Part shown: in pieces, positions 29,181 through 38,036 of the stretch | Numbering within the stretch: position 1 is the first letter of the stretch | How the letters are laid out: the number at the start of each line of letters is the position of its first letter | Assembly (NCBI RefSeq): GCF_026342035.1 | Contig: NZ_JAPENM010000002.1 | Coordinates: forward strand, 372,001-436,000 | DNA from: Aldersonia sp. NBC_00410 | Lineage (GTDB): Bacteria; Actinomycetota; Actinomycetes; Mycobacteriales; Mycobacteriaceae | DNA length: 64,000 nucleotides | Direction: 5' to 3' | Notes under the pieces: generated by a model | Seen by the model: only the letters and a program-made list of their open reading frames with translations | The model's database searches: none | Told to the model about the DNA's origin: nothing | Translations under genes and position numbers: made by a program

Positions 29181-29597
29181 ATGCGCATCGCAGCGGCCGC
29201 ACTCGCGGCATCCGCCACCGCCCTTGTCCTTTTCGTCTCCGGATGTTCGGACGACGAGCCCACCGCTGAGGAAGCGGCATCCTCCTCGGCTTCGGCCGCC
29301 GCAACCTCCGCCCGATCGGCGGTGGAATCCCTGCAGAACAAGGCGGGCGACCTGCTCGACCAGGGCAAGGTGAATACGTTCGTCCTGGGGTTCAAGGCGG
29401 GCTATCCGAGTCTCGCCGAGGGACGTTCGGACGAGGAGATCAAGCAGATCCTCGCCGACACCTGCTCCGATATCTCGGACGGCAAGAGCGATGACGAGGC
29501 AAAGGCCGCGCTCGCCGAGCGCGTCACGAACAACGGCGACAAGCCCAGCGACATGCAGACCGACACCCTTTACCTGTTGGCCAAGCCGCTCTGCTGA
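29181..29597 (+). CDS. Putative lipoprotein, 138 residues
   Basis: The signal peptide ALAASATALVLFVSGC ends in lipobox Cys22, followed by an acidic and Ser/Ala-rich spacer (DDEPTAEEAASSSASAAA) and a helical domain with two cysteines (TCSDISDG and the C-terminal Cys). It resembles small actinobacterial DUF732-like lipoproteins in size and layout, but I cannot confirm a family. ATG at 29181 begins the signal peptide. It runs towards the rnpB gene, which is on the opposite strand. Confidence 0.78.
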   Translation: MRIAAAALAASATALVLFVSGCSDDEPTAEEAASSSASAAATSARSAVESLQNKAGDLLDQGKVNTFVLGFKAGYPSLAEGRSDEEIKQILADTCSDISDGKSDDEAKAALAERVTNNGDKPSDMQTDTLYLLAKPLC

Positions 29598-29615
29598 TCG
29601 CGACGGGCGGCGGGG

Positions 29616-30047
<432 letters not shown>

Positions 30048-30088
30048 ATCGGACAGGCTACACGCGTCCGAGGGGCTAACCTGCGAGC

Positions 30089-30613
30089 ATGACCCGATAC
30101 GTCGCATTTCTGCGCGGAGTGAACGTCGGCGGGATCAACATCAAAATGGCCGACCTCCGGAATGTGTTCGCAGGGCTGGGTTTCGAGAACGCACGCACCG
30201 TCCTGGCTTCCGGCAACGTGGTTTTCGAGTCCGGTCGCCGCGATCGCGCGAAGCTGAAGAAGGAGGTCGAGGCGGCGCTCAATGAGGCGTTCGGCTACGA
30301 GGCCTGGATCGTTCTGCTCGACGCCGAGACCGTCACCCGGATCGTCGCGGCCTACCCGTTCGACGAACGCGAGGGGTGGCAACCGTACGTGCTGATGTCC
30401 TCGGATCCCGCGCCGCTGGCCGAACTGGCCGAACTGGGCGCCGGGCTCGATGCGGCACTCGAGCGCATCGAGCTCGGCGACGGCGTGCTGTACTGGGAAG
30501 TCGAACGCGGGCAGACGCTGCACAGCCCATTCGGCAAAGCGACCGGCAAGAAGCGCTACAAGTCGACGACCACGAATCGCAATCTGCGCACGCTCCGCAA
30601 GGTGCTCGCCTGA
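30089..30613 (+). CDS. DUF1697 family protein
   Basis: A 174-residue protein with the DUF1697 hallmarks TRYVAFLRGVNVGGINIKMADLR at the N-terminus, TVLASGNVVFES, and the C-terminal KKRYKSTTTNRNLRTLRKV. The family is widespread in actinobacteria and has no established biochemical role. ATG at 30089, 41 bp from the 5' end of the divergent rnpB. It converges with the RNase H/phosphatase gene. Confidence 0.88.
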   Translation: MTRYVAFLRGVNVGGINIKMADLRNVFAGLGFENARTVLASGNVVFESGRRDRAKLKKEVEAALNEAFGYEAWIVLLDAETVTRIVAAYPFDEREGWQPYVLMSSDPAPLAELAELGAGLDAALERIELGDGVLYWEVERGQTLHSPFGKATGKKRYKSTTTNRNLRTLRKVLA

Positions 30614-30658
30614 GCCTGCTTGCCCGAACCTGCTCGCCTGAGACACATGGCAACCGGA

Positions 30659-31810
30659 TCAGCCGTCGAGGTGCCCGGTCCCGTTCGCCAGCCGCACGGA
30701 CGAGCCGCCGTCGGGATAGAACTCGGCGATCGACAACGACGCCAGATCCAGGTGCAGCCGGTACAGCAGCGACGGGCCGACCCCCAGTGCCAGCTGCAGC
30801 AGGGTCTTGATCGGCGTGACGTGGGAGACGACGAGGACGTTCGCCGCCGGATATCGGGCCACGAGGTCATCGCGCACGGCCTCGACCCGCTCGCGCACCT
30901 CGGCGAAGCTCTCCCCGCTCGGGGGGTGAACCGTGGCGTCGGACAACCACTTCGCGTGCAATTCCGGATCGCGGGCGGCCGCCTCGGCGAACGTTGCGCC
31001 TTCCCAGCCGCCGAAGTCGGTCTCGATCAGCCCGTCGTGCACCTCGACGTCGAGGCCGAGCGCGCGGGCCGCGGCCTCCGCGGTGATGCGCGCGCGATCC
31101 AACGGTGAGGACACCACCGCCGCGATCCCACCCTTCGCCGCGACCCACCGGGCGGCGCGCTGCGCCTGATCCCGGCCGAGTTCGGTGAGCGGCGGGTTGC
31201 CGCGGCCCGAGTACCGGCGTTGCACCGACAGTTCGGTCTGGCCGTGCCGCAGCAGCAGCAGCCGGGTGGGTTTGCCGGTCGCGCCGGTCCAGCCCGGTGC
31301 GGTCGGCGTCCCACGACCCGCGGTATCGGTGGCGCCGCCGGGGTCACCCTGGACCCCCACGGCGTCGGGCGCCGGCACGCGCTCGACGGTGTCCTCGCGC
31401 GCGTCCATCGCCTCGTTCGCGAGTTTGTCGGCGCGGCTGTTGCGGTTGCGTGGAATCCACACGAACGTCGTCTCGTCGAACCGCGCCGCGAGTTCACGGG
31501 CTCGCGCCGCGAGCGGAATCATGTCCGGGTGCTTGACCTTCCAGCGGCCCGACATCTGCTCCACGACGAGCTTCGAGTCCATCCGTACCCCGACTCGGCG
31601 CGCACCGAGTTCGTCGGCCGCCTCCAGGCCCGCGATCAGACCGCGGTACTCCGCGACGTTGTTGGTGGCGATCCCGAGATAGCCTCGTCGCCCCGCGAGC
31701 ACCGCCTCGGTATCCGCGTCGAGTACGACAGCGCCGTAGCCCGCGGTCCCCGGGTTGCCCCGCGACCCGCCGTCGGCCTCGACGATAACTCGCTCCCGAG
31801 TACCGGTCAC
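30659..31810 (-). CDS. Bifunctional RNase HI / acid phosphatase
   Basis: A 383-residue fusion. Residues 1-140 form an RNase H type 1 domain (VEADGGSRGNPGTAGYGAVV with the first catalytic Asp, a Glu in YRGLIAGLEAA, VRMDSKLVV), which cleaves RNA in RNA-DNA hybrids. Residues from about 180 form a histidine-phosphatase/CobC-like domain with LLLLRHGQTELS (catalytic His). The M. tuberculosis homologue Rv2228c has RNase H and alpha-ribazole phosphatase activities, so a cobalamin link is possible. GTG at 31810 overlaps the stop of the upstream zinc-ribbon gene by 4 bp. Confidence 0.92.
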   Translation of the reverse strand: MTGTRERVIVEADGGSRGNPGTAGYGAVVLDADTEAVLAGRRGYLGIATNNVAEYRGLIAGLEAADELGARRVGVRMDSKLVVEQMSGRWKVKHPDMIPLAARARELAARFDETTFVWIPRNRNSRADKLANEAMDAREDTVERVPAPDAVGVQGDPGGATDTAGRGTPTAPGWTGATGKPTRLLLLRHGQTELSVQRRYSGRGNPPLTELGRDQAQRAARWVAAKGGIAAVVSSPLDRARITAEAAARALGLDVEVHDGLIETDFGGWEGATFAEAAARDPELHAKWLSDATVHPPSGESFAEVRERVEAVRDDLVARYPAANVLVVSHVTPIKTLLQLALGVGPSLLYRLHLDLASLSIAEFYPDGGSSVRLANGTGHLDG

Positions 31811-32544
31811 AGCCCTGATTCCTTGGTGCGCACCAGGATTGCGCTGCACTCCGGGCAGCGCAGCACGGTCTCGGCGGGCGTCGCGGCGATCCGCGCGATC
31901 TCGCCGCGGTCGAGCTCGATGCGGCACGCGCCACAGCGTCGCGCCTGCAGCAGCGCCGCGCCGATCCCCTGCTTGTCGTGCTGGCGTTCGTAGAGGGCGA
32001 GCAGGTCACCGGGCAACTCGGCGCCGAGCGTCGCGCGGTCCGTGGTGCAACGCTGATGTGCGACGTCGAGGTCGGCGACCGCCTCGTCGCGGCGGCGCTG
32101 TGTCTCGGCGAGTTCCTCCTCGATCCGGCTCAGCTGCGCACCGGCATGCTGATGATCGGCCTCGCTCGCCTCTCGGCGCTCCATCACCTCGAGCAATTCG
32201 TCCTCGAGAACACCCTGGCGGCGTTCGAGGGTACCGAGTTCGTGCTGCAGTTCGGAGAGCTGCTTGGCGCCGACCGAGCCGCTGGCCAGCATGCTCCGGT
32301 CGCGCTCCTCACGCTGGCGGACCGCGTCCACTTCGCCTTCCAGCTTGCGAATGTCACGGTCGAGATCGTCGATCGCGATCTCCACCGCAACCGCGTCGTC
32401 CTTACGCGACGTGCGTTCCGCGTCGAGGCGATCCACCTCCTGCTGCTCGGGCAGGTTCTTGCGCCGATGCGCGATCCGCGACAACTCGGCGTCGACGGCC
32501 GCCAGCTCGAGCAGCTTGGCCTGGATCTTGGGTTCGACGTTCAA
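31807..32544 (-). CDS. Coiled-coil zinc-ribbon protein (C4-type, Rv2229c-like)
   Basis: A 245-residue protein: a long antiparallel coiled coil (residues 5-175, rich in Glu/Arg/Leu heptads) followed by a C-terminal C4 zinc ribbon with RRCGACRIEL and LRCPECSAIL. Such proteins may bind nucleic acid or act as chaperones; the exact role is unknown. TTG at 32544 with AGGAG 8 bases upstream gives the family-type N-terminus VEPKIQAKLLELAAVDAELSR; the frame extending to 32838 has no support. Its stop overlaps the RNase H start, marking one operon. Confidence 0.86.
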   Translation of the reverse strand: MNVEPKIQAKLLELAAVDAELSRIAHRRKNLPEQQEVDRLDAERTSRKDDAVAVEIAIDDLDRDIRKLEGEVDAVRQREERDRSMLASGSVGAKQLSELQHELGTLERRQGVLEDELLEVMERREASEADHQHAGAQLSRIEEELAETQRRRDEAVADLDVAHQRCTTDRATLGAELPGDLLALYERQHDKQGIGAALLQARRCGACRIELDRGEIARIAATPAETVLRCPECSAILVRTKESGL

Positions 32545-32629
32545 TGACAGGGCTCCTGAGCGGTTCGCGGCTGTGTAGTTGGGTGACGGGAATGGTCTCG
32601 GTGTGAGCCACCACCGTACTCCGCACGAC

Positions 32630-33748
32630 TCACCCGCCGAGCGTCCACGGATCGGTGCGGATCGCCGAGACCCGCACCGCCACACCTGCGAGTGTGCGCT
32701 GCAGCATCGCCGCTGCCTGCCCGCACCAGGGGAACTCGCTTGCCCAATGCGCGACATCGACGAGCGCGGGCCCGCCACGGCGCAGATGCTCGTCGGCCGG
32801 ATGGTGGCGCAGGTCCGCGGTGACATAGGCATCGACACCTAGTCGCTCAACGGTGCCCAGCAGTGAATCGCCCGCCCCGCCGCACACCGCAACATCGCGT
32901 ACCACTGCATCGGGATCGCCGGCCGCTCGTACACCCCACGATGTCTCCGGCAGTCCCGCGCGGACGCGCGCGGTGAAATCGCGCAGCGACTCGGGCCGGG
33001 CCAGCCGACCGACCCGCCCCAGTCCGGTGCGGCCGGGCAGATCGGCGAGTTCGAATACGTCGAAGGCGGGCTCCTCGTAGGGATGTGCACCACGCAGCGC
33101 GGCGAGAACGGCGCCGCGCGCGCGCCGGTCGGCCACCATTTCCACCCGGTCCTCGGTCACCGACTCGACGTCGCCGACCGAGCCGATCGTCGGGTTCGCA
33201 CCGGGCAGCGGACGGAACTGCCCGGTGCCGCTCACCCGCCAGCTGCATTCCCCGTAGTCACCGATCCGGCCCGCACCCGCCGCGAACATCGCGGCCTGCA
33301 CCGGCTCGGTCTGCGCCGCCGGGACCATCACGACCCATTTGTCGAGCGATCCACCCGGCGCCGGGTCGAGCGGCGCGGTGTCGGCGAGGCCGATTGCCTC
33401 GGCGAGCGCATCGGAAACGCCTGGATCGGCGGAGTCGGCATTGGTGTGCGCGGTGAACAGCGCACACCCCGACCGGATGAGCCGATGAATCAACGCGCCC
33501 TTCGGGGTATTCGCACCGACGGTGTCCACGCCGCGCAGCAGCAACGGATGGTGTACGACGAGCGCCTGTGCATCCCACGCGATGGCCTCGTCGACGACGG
33601 CCGCGGTCGCGTCCACGGCGAGCAGCACCCGGCTCACCTCGTCGTCGGGATCCCCACAGACCAGGCCCACCGAGTCCCAGCTTTCGGCGAGGGCGGGCGG
33701 GTAGGCCGCATCCATCGCCGCGATCAGCTCGGCCAACCGCACGCTCAT
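32630..33748 (-). CDS. Nif3-like dinuclear metal centre protein
   Basis: A 372-residue member of the NIF3/YbgI (GTP cyclohydrolase I type 2-like) family, which assembles into hexamers with a dinuclear metal site. Visible: [22 protein letters not shown] (metal His pair), [20 protein letters not shown], an inserted PII-like domain at about 130-240, and the closing [10 protein letters not shown] and [11 protein letters not shown]. Biochemical function is unsettled. ATG at 33748 overlaps the stop of the CobC-like gene (ATGA), so it is translationally coupled. Confidence 0.9.
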   Translation of the reverse strand: MSVRLAELIAAMDAAYPPALAESWDSVGLVCGDPDDEVSRVLLAVDATAAVVDEAIAWDAQALVVHHPLLLRGVDTVGANTPKGALIHRLIRSGCALFTAHTNADSADPGVSDALAEAIGLADTAPLDPAPGGSLDKWVVMVPAAQTEPVQAAMFAAGAGRIGDYGECSWRVSGTGQFRPLPGANPTIGSVGDVESVTEDRVEMVADRRARGAVLAALRGAHPYEEPAFDVFELADLPGRTGLGRVGRLARPESLRDFTARVRAGLPETSWGVRAAGDPDAVVRDVAVCGGAGDSLLGTVERLGVDAYVTADLRHHPADEHLRRGGPALVDVAHWASEFPWCGQAAAMLQRTLAGVAVRVSAIRTDPWTLGG

Positions 33749-34776
33749 CGGCACACCTGAACCAACGCGCCGACGAGCCGGGTCACCTCCGCGGCCGGGC
33801 GCACCGCCACCCGGATATGGTCGGGCCCGAGCCCGGGAAAGGTGTCTCCTCGACGCACCGCTATTCCTTTCTCCCGCAGCCGCTTCCGCACCAACTCACC
33901 ATCGGGCACGCGAAGCAGCAGGAACGGTCCCGCGGCCGGCAGCGCGATCTGCACCGGAGCCGCGCGCAACTGCTCGACCATCGCCGCCCGCTCCGTGGCG
34001 ATCCGCTGCGCCTGCAATTGCGCCTGCGCGACGGCGTCGGGTTCGCTGCACGCGGCGATCGCCTCGGTTTGCAGGCTCGACAGTGGCCAATGCGCCCGGC
34101 CGTGCGCCAACCTGGCCAGCACGTCCGGCGAGCCGAGGGCGTAGCCGCAGCGCAGCCCGGCCAACGCCCAGGTTTTGGTGAGGCTGCGCAGGACGAGCAC
34201 ATCGGGCAGCGCGCGATCGGCCACCGATTCGGGTTCGCCCACCGTGGCATCCGCGAACGCCTCGTCGACCACCACCAGTCGGCCCGGGCGGCGCAGCGCG
34301 AGCACCGACTCGGCGGGATGCAGCACCGAGGTCGGGTTGGTCGGGTTCCCGAGCACGACCAGGTCTGCATCGTCGCGCACCCGGCCGGGGTCCAGGCGGT
34401 ACGGCGGGTCGAGCGGCACGCGCAGCACCGGCACTCCGGCTTCGCGCAGGGCAAGTTCCGGTTCGGTGAACGACGGATGCACCACAGCCGCAAGCCGGGG
34501 TTGCAGCCGCGGCAGCATGGCGAACCCTTCGGCGCCGCCGGCTAGCAGCAGCACCTCGTCGGCCGCGCGTCCGTGCCGAGCCGCGACCAGCCTGCGGGTG
34601 GCGAGGTCTTCTGCGGCGCTGGGATAACGGCCCAGCCCGCCCAGTCGCGCGGCGAGTCGTTCGCGCAACCACGCGGGCGGTCCGTCGCCGCGTACGTTCA
34701 CCGCGAAATCGAGCATTCCCGGGTCTACTTCGACGTCGCCGTGGTGGCGCAGCAGATCGCGCTCGGACTCGTGCAC
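33745..34776 (-). CDS. cobC: PLP-dependent aminotransferase, CobC-like (Rv2231c family)
   Basis: A 343-residue fold-type I class II aminotransferase related to histidinol-phosphate aminotransferase and L-threonine-O-3-phosphate decarboxylase, which makes the aminopropanol linker of cobalamin. It shows [42 protein letters not shown] and the PLP-lysine region [19 protein letters not shown]. The neighbouring cobD (0.9 kb beyond ptkA-ptpA) fits the cobalamin reading, but substrate is not proven. GTG at 34776 follows AAGGTGA; another GTG lies nine bases upstream. Confidence 0.82.
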   Translation of the reverse strand: MHESERDLLRHHGDVEVDPGMLDFAVNVRGDGPPAWLRERLAARLGGLGRYPSAAEDLATRRLVAARHGRAADEVLLLAGGAEGFAMLPRLQPRLAAVVHPSFTEPELALREAGVPVLRVPLDPPYRLDPGRVRDDADLVVLGNPTNPTSVLHPAESVLALRRPGRLVVVDEAFADATVGEPESVADRALPDVLVLRSLTKTWALAGLRCGYALGSPDVLARLAHGRAHWPLSSLQTEAIAACSEPDAVAQAQLQAQRIATERAAMVEQLRAAPVQIALPAAGPFLLLRVPDGELVRKRLREKGIAVRRGDTFPGLGPDHIRVAVRPAAEVTRLVGALVQVCR

Positions 34777-34869
34777 GGCTCTCACCTTACGACCGGGCCG
34801 CGCTCGCCTCCCGCGACTCCGGGTGGGGCGGCGGGGCCACTCGGGCGGCGGCGCGGGACAATCGAGCGC

Positions 34870-35613
34870 GTGCTCTCCACCCCTCACACCACGACGCAGT
34901 CGTCCATCGATCCGGTACCTGCGATCGAACTACCCGCACCGGTGCTGCTGTTCGACCTCGACGGCACACTCACCGACTCGGCACCGGGCATCATCGCGGG
35001 CTTTCGTCATGCCATGGCCGCGGTCGGCGCGCCCGAACCGTCGGACGAGTTGCTCGCCGCGGTCGTCGGCCCACCGATGATCGACACATTCGGCCGGCTC
35101 GGCTTCGACGCCGACCGCGCCGACCGCGCGCTGCGGGCCTACTTCGACAGCTACGACGCGGGCGGTGGCTGGGCGAACAACGAGGTATTCGCCGGTATCG
35201 AGCCGATCCTGGCCGATCTGACCGGGCGCGGCATCCGGCTCGGCGTCGCCACCTCGAAGTCGCAGCGGTTCGCGCACCGGATACTCGATCACTTCGAGCT
35301 GGCGCGGCACTTCGCGTTCATCGGCGGCGCGTCGGAGGATTTGGTGCGTCGGGCGAAAGCCGACGTCATCGCGCACACGCTACGCGGTCTCGGGATAGCT
35401 CCGGTTCCTGCGGCCGAGGGCGGCACACCCGGCGTGGCCATGGTGGGCGATCGGGATCACGACGTAGTCGGCGCGGCGCAGTGGGGCATTCCCGCCATTT
35501 TTGTGCGCTGGGGATACGGCAGCGAAGCCGAGAGTGCAGGCGCAGCGTGGACGGTGGACGACACGACACAACTGGCGGAGGTGCTCGGTGGCCGAACCGA
35601 CCGAATCGCGTGA
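34870..35613 (+). CDS. ptkA: HAD-superfamily protein, PtkA-like
   Basis: A 247-residue haloacid dehalogenase-type protein with motif I LLFDLDGTLTDSAPG (about residue 22), a helical cap, the Thr/Ser motif GVATSKS, and motif III/IV AMVGDRDHDVVGA. In M. tuberculosis the homologue Rv2232 (PtkA) was reported to autophosphorylate on tyrosine and to phosphorylate PtpA, encoded just downstream, as here. The fold also fits phosphoglycolate phosphatase. GTG start at 34870. Its 3' end overlaps ptpA by 26 bp, so the pair is coupled. Confidence 0.88.
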   Translation: MLSTPHTTTQSSIDPVPAIELPAPVLLFDLDGTLTDSAPGIIAGFRHAMAAVGAPEPSDELLAAVVGPPMIDTFGRLGFDADRADRALRAYFDSYDAGGGWANNEVFAGIEPILADLTGRGIRLGVATSKSQRFAHRILDHFELARHFAFIGGASEDLVRRAKADVIAHTLRGLGIAPVPAAEGGTPGVAMVGDRDHDVVGAAQWGIPAIFVRWGYGSEAESAGAAWTVDDTTQLAEVLGGRTDRIA

Positions 35614-36109
35614 TCCGAACCGGACGATCCATGTGACGTTCGTCTGCACCGGCAACATCTGCCGGTCCCCGATCGCGGAGAAGGTGTTCGCTGCGCGAGT
35701 CGACCGGGCCGGGCTGGCCGACCGGGTCCGGGTGAGCAGTGCCGGTACCGGCGATTGGCACGTCGGCGACGGCGCGGACAACCGCGCCCGGGCCGTGCTG
35801 CGCGCACACGGCTACCCCACCGATCACGTTGCGGCACAGGTCGCACCGGACCATCTCGGTGCGGACCTCGTCGTCGCTCTCGATACCGGACACGAGCGGG
35901 CGCTGGGCCGCCTCGGGGTGCCGCGCGACCGGATCCGGCTGTTGCGCAGCTTCGACCCGGACGCGGACAGCCGTGACGTCGCCGACCCGTACTACGGGGA
36001 CAACGCCGAATTCGAGGTTGTCCTGAGCCAGGTCGAAGCCGCCGTTCCCGAACTGCTGGCGTGGGTGCGCGACCGGCTGACGGCTACCGTGGAACCGTGC
36101 GAAGGCTGA
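35588..36109 (+). CDS. ptpA: Low-molecular-weight protein tyrosine phosphatase
   Basis: A 173-residue LMW-PTPase. The P-loop VCTGNICRSP carries the nucleophile Cys20 and Arg26 (CX5R), followed by SSAGTGDWHVG and the general-acid segment DPYYGDNAEF. It removes phosphate from tyrosine in proteins; in pathogenic mycobacteria PtpA is secreted, but secretion here is unknown. GTG at 35588 starts inside ptkA. The next gene starts 13 bp before the ptpA stop. The ptkA-ptpA-SURF1 order matches M. tuberculosis. Confidence 0.93.
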   Translation: MAEPTESRDPNRTIHVTFVCTGNICRSPIAEKVFAARVDRAGLADRVRVSSAGTGDWHVGDGADNRARAVLRAHGYPTDHVAAQVAPDHLGADLVVALDTGHERALGRLGVPRDRIRLLRSFDPDADSRDVADPYYGDNAEFEVVLSQVEAAVPELLAWVRDRLTATVEPCEG

Positions 36110-37011
36110 CGTTTCTGCTGCGACCGGGGTGGGTAATCCTCGCTCTGCTCGTTGCCGGCTTCGCGTACCTGTGCTTCAGCGTGCTGGCCCCCTGGCAGCT
36201 CGGGAAGAACACCAGCACCTCACATCGCAACGACCAGATCGCCGCATCGGTGGACGCCGAACCCGTCCCGGTGGAGCAACTCGTCACCGCTTCCGGGCCC
36301 GCCGCCGACGACGACGAGTGGCGTCGGGTGACCGCGACCGGCAGCTATGTCCCCGACTCGACCGTTCTGGTGCGGCTGCGCTCGGTCGATGGTGGGCCGG
36401 CCTACGAGGTGCTCGCGGTTTTCCGGCTCGATGATGGCCGCGAGGTGCTCGTCGACCGCGGTTATGTACAGCCGGTGGACGGCACCCGGCCACCGCAGGT
36501 CGCGGATCCGCCCACCGGCAGGCAGACGCTGAATGCCCGCCTGCGCATGTCGGAGGGCACCGTGCCGGGCAAGGACCCGGTGACCGAGGAAGGCTTCCGC
36601 CAGGTGTACTTCGTGGACGCCGGCCAGGTCGGTCGGGTCCTCGGGACGGATCTGATCGACGGGTATTTGCAGCTGGAAGCGGACCAGCCCGGATCCTTCG
36701 AGCCGATCCCGCTGCCGCAGCTCGATGCGGGTCCTTACCTGTCCTACGGGCTGCAGTGGCTGGCGTTCGGCATCATGGCGCCGCTCGGCCTGGCGTATTT
36801 CGTACGTGCCGAGGTGCGCGAGCGGCGCAAGGAGCGGGCGGCTGCTCGAACGGCACCGAGCGGCGACAACTCTCCTGCGCCCGACACTCCGGCACCGGTC
36901 CCGAGCACCGAGCCCGACCGGCCCGCGTCAACCCGGTCGGCGGACGCGCCGCTGTCAACCCAGCCGACGGTGTCGGCGAAGCTGGCCGACCGCTACGGCA
37001 AGACCCGCTGA
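36097..37011 (+). CDS. SURF1-family cytochrome oxidase biogenesis protein
   Basis: A 304-residue membrane protein with the SURF1 layout: an N-terminal helix (PGWVILALLVAGFAYLCFSVL) then WQLGKNTSTSHRN, a large extracytoplasmic domain (EWRRVTATGSYVPDSTVLVRLR, VLVDRGYVQP) and a C-terminal helix (YGLQWLAFGIMAPLGLAYFV). SURF1 helps insert haem into cytochrome oxidase. The last 70 residues are a Pro/Ser/Thr-rich tail. GTG at 36097 overlaps ptpA by 13 bp. The 3' end overlaps the convergent cobD by 57 bp. Confidence 0.9.
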   Translation: MRRLTFLLRPGWVILALLVAGFAYLCFSVLAPWQLGKNTSTSHRNDQIAASVDAEPVPVEQLVTASGPAADDDEWRRVTATGSYVPDSTVLVRLRSVDGGPAYEVLAVFRLDDGREVLVDRGYVQPVDGTRPPQVADPPTGRQTLNARLRMSEGTVPGKDPVTEEGFRQVYFVDAGQVGRVLGTDLIDGYLQLEADQPGSFEPIPLPQLDAGPYLSYGLQWLAFGIMAPLGLAYFVRAEVRERRKERAAARTAPSGDNSPAPDTPAPVPSTEPDRPASTRSADAPLSTQPTVSAKLADRYGKTR

Positions 37012-37899
37012 CCACAGCACTGCGCCGACCTGCACGGCTGTCGAGATGCGCACGGCGCGGCGCAGATCCGCGGTCGCCGGCGCAGGACCGGAGCCGAGTA
37101 TCGGGCGCTCCTCGACGCCGTGCGGATACTCGGTGCGCCCGCCGAGTCGAACGCCGAGCGCCCCCGCCATCGCCGCCTCGGCCACCCCGGCATTGGGACT
37201 CGGGTGCCCTCCGGCGTCGCGGCGCCACGCGCGGAGCGCATCGGCCCCGCGCCCGCCGGCCAGCGGCGCCGCCGCCGCGGTGAGCAGGCCTGCGGCCCTG
37301 GCCGGCACCAGGTTCGCGACGTCGTCGAGACGCGCCGCGGCCCAACCGAAGCGCAGGTAGCGCTCGTTGCGGTAGCCGATCATCGCGTCCAGCGTGTTGA
37401 CTGCGCGGTAGCCGAGCAGGCCCGGAACACCCGCGACCGCGCCCCAGAACAGTGGTGCCACGGTGGCGTCGGAGGTGTTCTCCGCGATCGATTCGAGCGC
37501 GGCGCGGGCCAGTCCGTCGGCGTCGAGGGATTGCGGGTCCCGGCCGCAAAGCGACGGCAGCAGTTCCCGTGCACCGTCGAGGTCGGCGGCGTCGAGATGG
37601 TCGGCCATCCGCGTGCCTGCCCGGGTGAGCGAGGTCCCGCCGAGCACGACCCAGGTGGCGGTCGCGGTGCCGAGCACCCCCGCCCGGCCGAGCAACGCAC
37701 CGGCACCTGCGGCGGCCGCGACGAGGGTCGCGGCGTGCACCGACCCGGCTGCGCGCCCGTCCCGGTAGGTGAGCGATTCCGCCGCGCCGGCGATCCTGCC
37801 GAACCCAGCGACGGGATGGAATCGGTGCGGATCCGCGAGCATCCGATCGGCCGCGAATCCGAGCATCAATCCCATTGCGGTTCGGATCGCCGGTTGCAC
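36955..37899 (-). CDS. cobD: Cobalamin biosynthesis protein CobD/CbiB
   Basis: CobD/CbiB is the membrane enzyme that attaches aminopropanol (or its phosphate) to adenosylcobyric acid to form cobinamide. The 314-residue chain has GFAADRMLADPHRFHPVAGFGR, ESIAENTSDATVAPLFWGAV, RAVNTLDAMIGYRNERY and WRRDAGGHPSPNAGVAEAAMAGALGVRLGG in pieces typical of the family, with four or five membrane helices. GTG at 37899 (VQPAIRTAM) is the most plausible start. Its last 57 bp overlap the SURF1 gene tail to tail. A large palindrome lies 44 bp upstream. Confidence 0.92.
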   Translation of the reverse strand: MQPAIRTAMGLMLGFAADRMLADPHRFHPVAGFGRIAGAAESLTYRDGRAAGSVHAATLVAAAAGAGALLGRAGVLGTATATWVVLGGTSLTRAGTRMADHLDAADLDGARELLPSLCGRDPQSLDADGLARAALESIAENTSDATVAPLFWGAVAGVPGLLGYRAVNTLDAMIGYRNERYLRFGWAAARLDDVANLVPARAAGLLTAAAAPLAGGRGADALRAWRRDAGGHPSPNAGVAEAAMAGALGVRLGGRTEYPHGVEERPILGSGPAPATADLRRAVRISTAVQVGAVLWSAGLAVAVGQLRRHRRLG

Positions 37900-37942
37900 A
37901 GTCGGAGCGTAGCGACCGACCACACACCCCACCTGCGCGGGA

Positions 37943-37989
37943 TGAACGGAACCGTTCAGTCGATCTAATCGACTGAACGGTTCCGTTCA
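37943..37989. promoter_or_regulatory. 22-bp inverted repeat with nested TetR-like palindromes
   Basis: A perfect 22-bp stem (37943-37964 with 37968-37989) and a 3-base loop lie between ald and cobD, both transcribed leftwards. Inside each arm the motif TGAACGG-nn-CCGTTCA is itself palindromic, and GTTCAGTCGAT recurs once more at 37986-37996. It could terminate the ald transcript, act as an operator ahead of cobD, or both. Confidence 0.65.
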
Positions 37990-38036
37990 GTCGATCCGGG
38001 CGGGGGGTTCGGCGGCGACTCGCGTGCCTCCGACGC

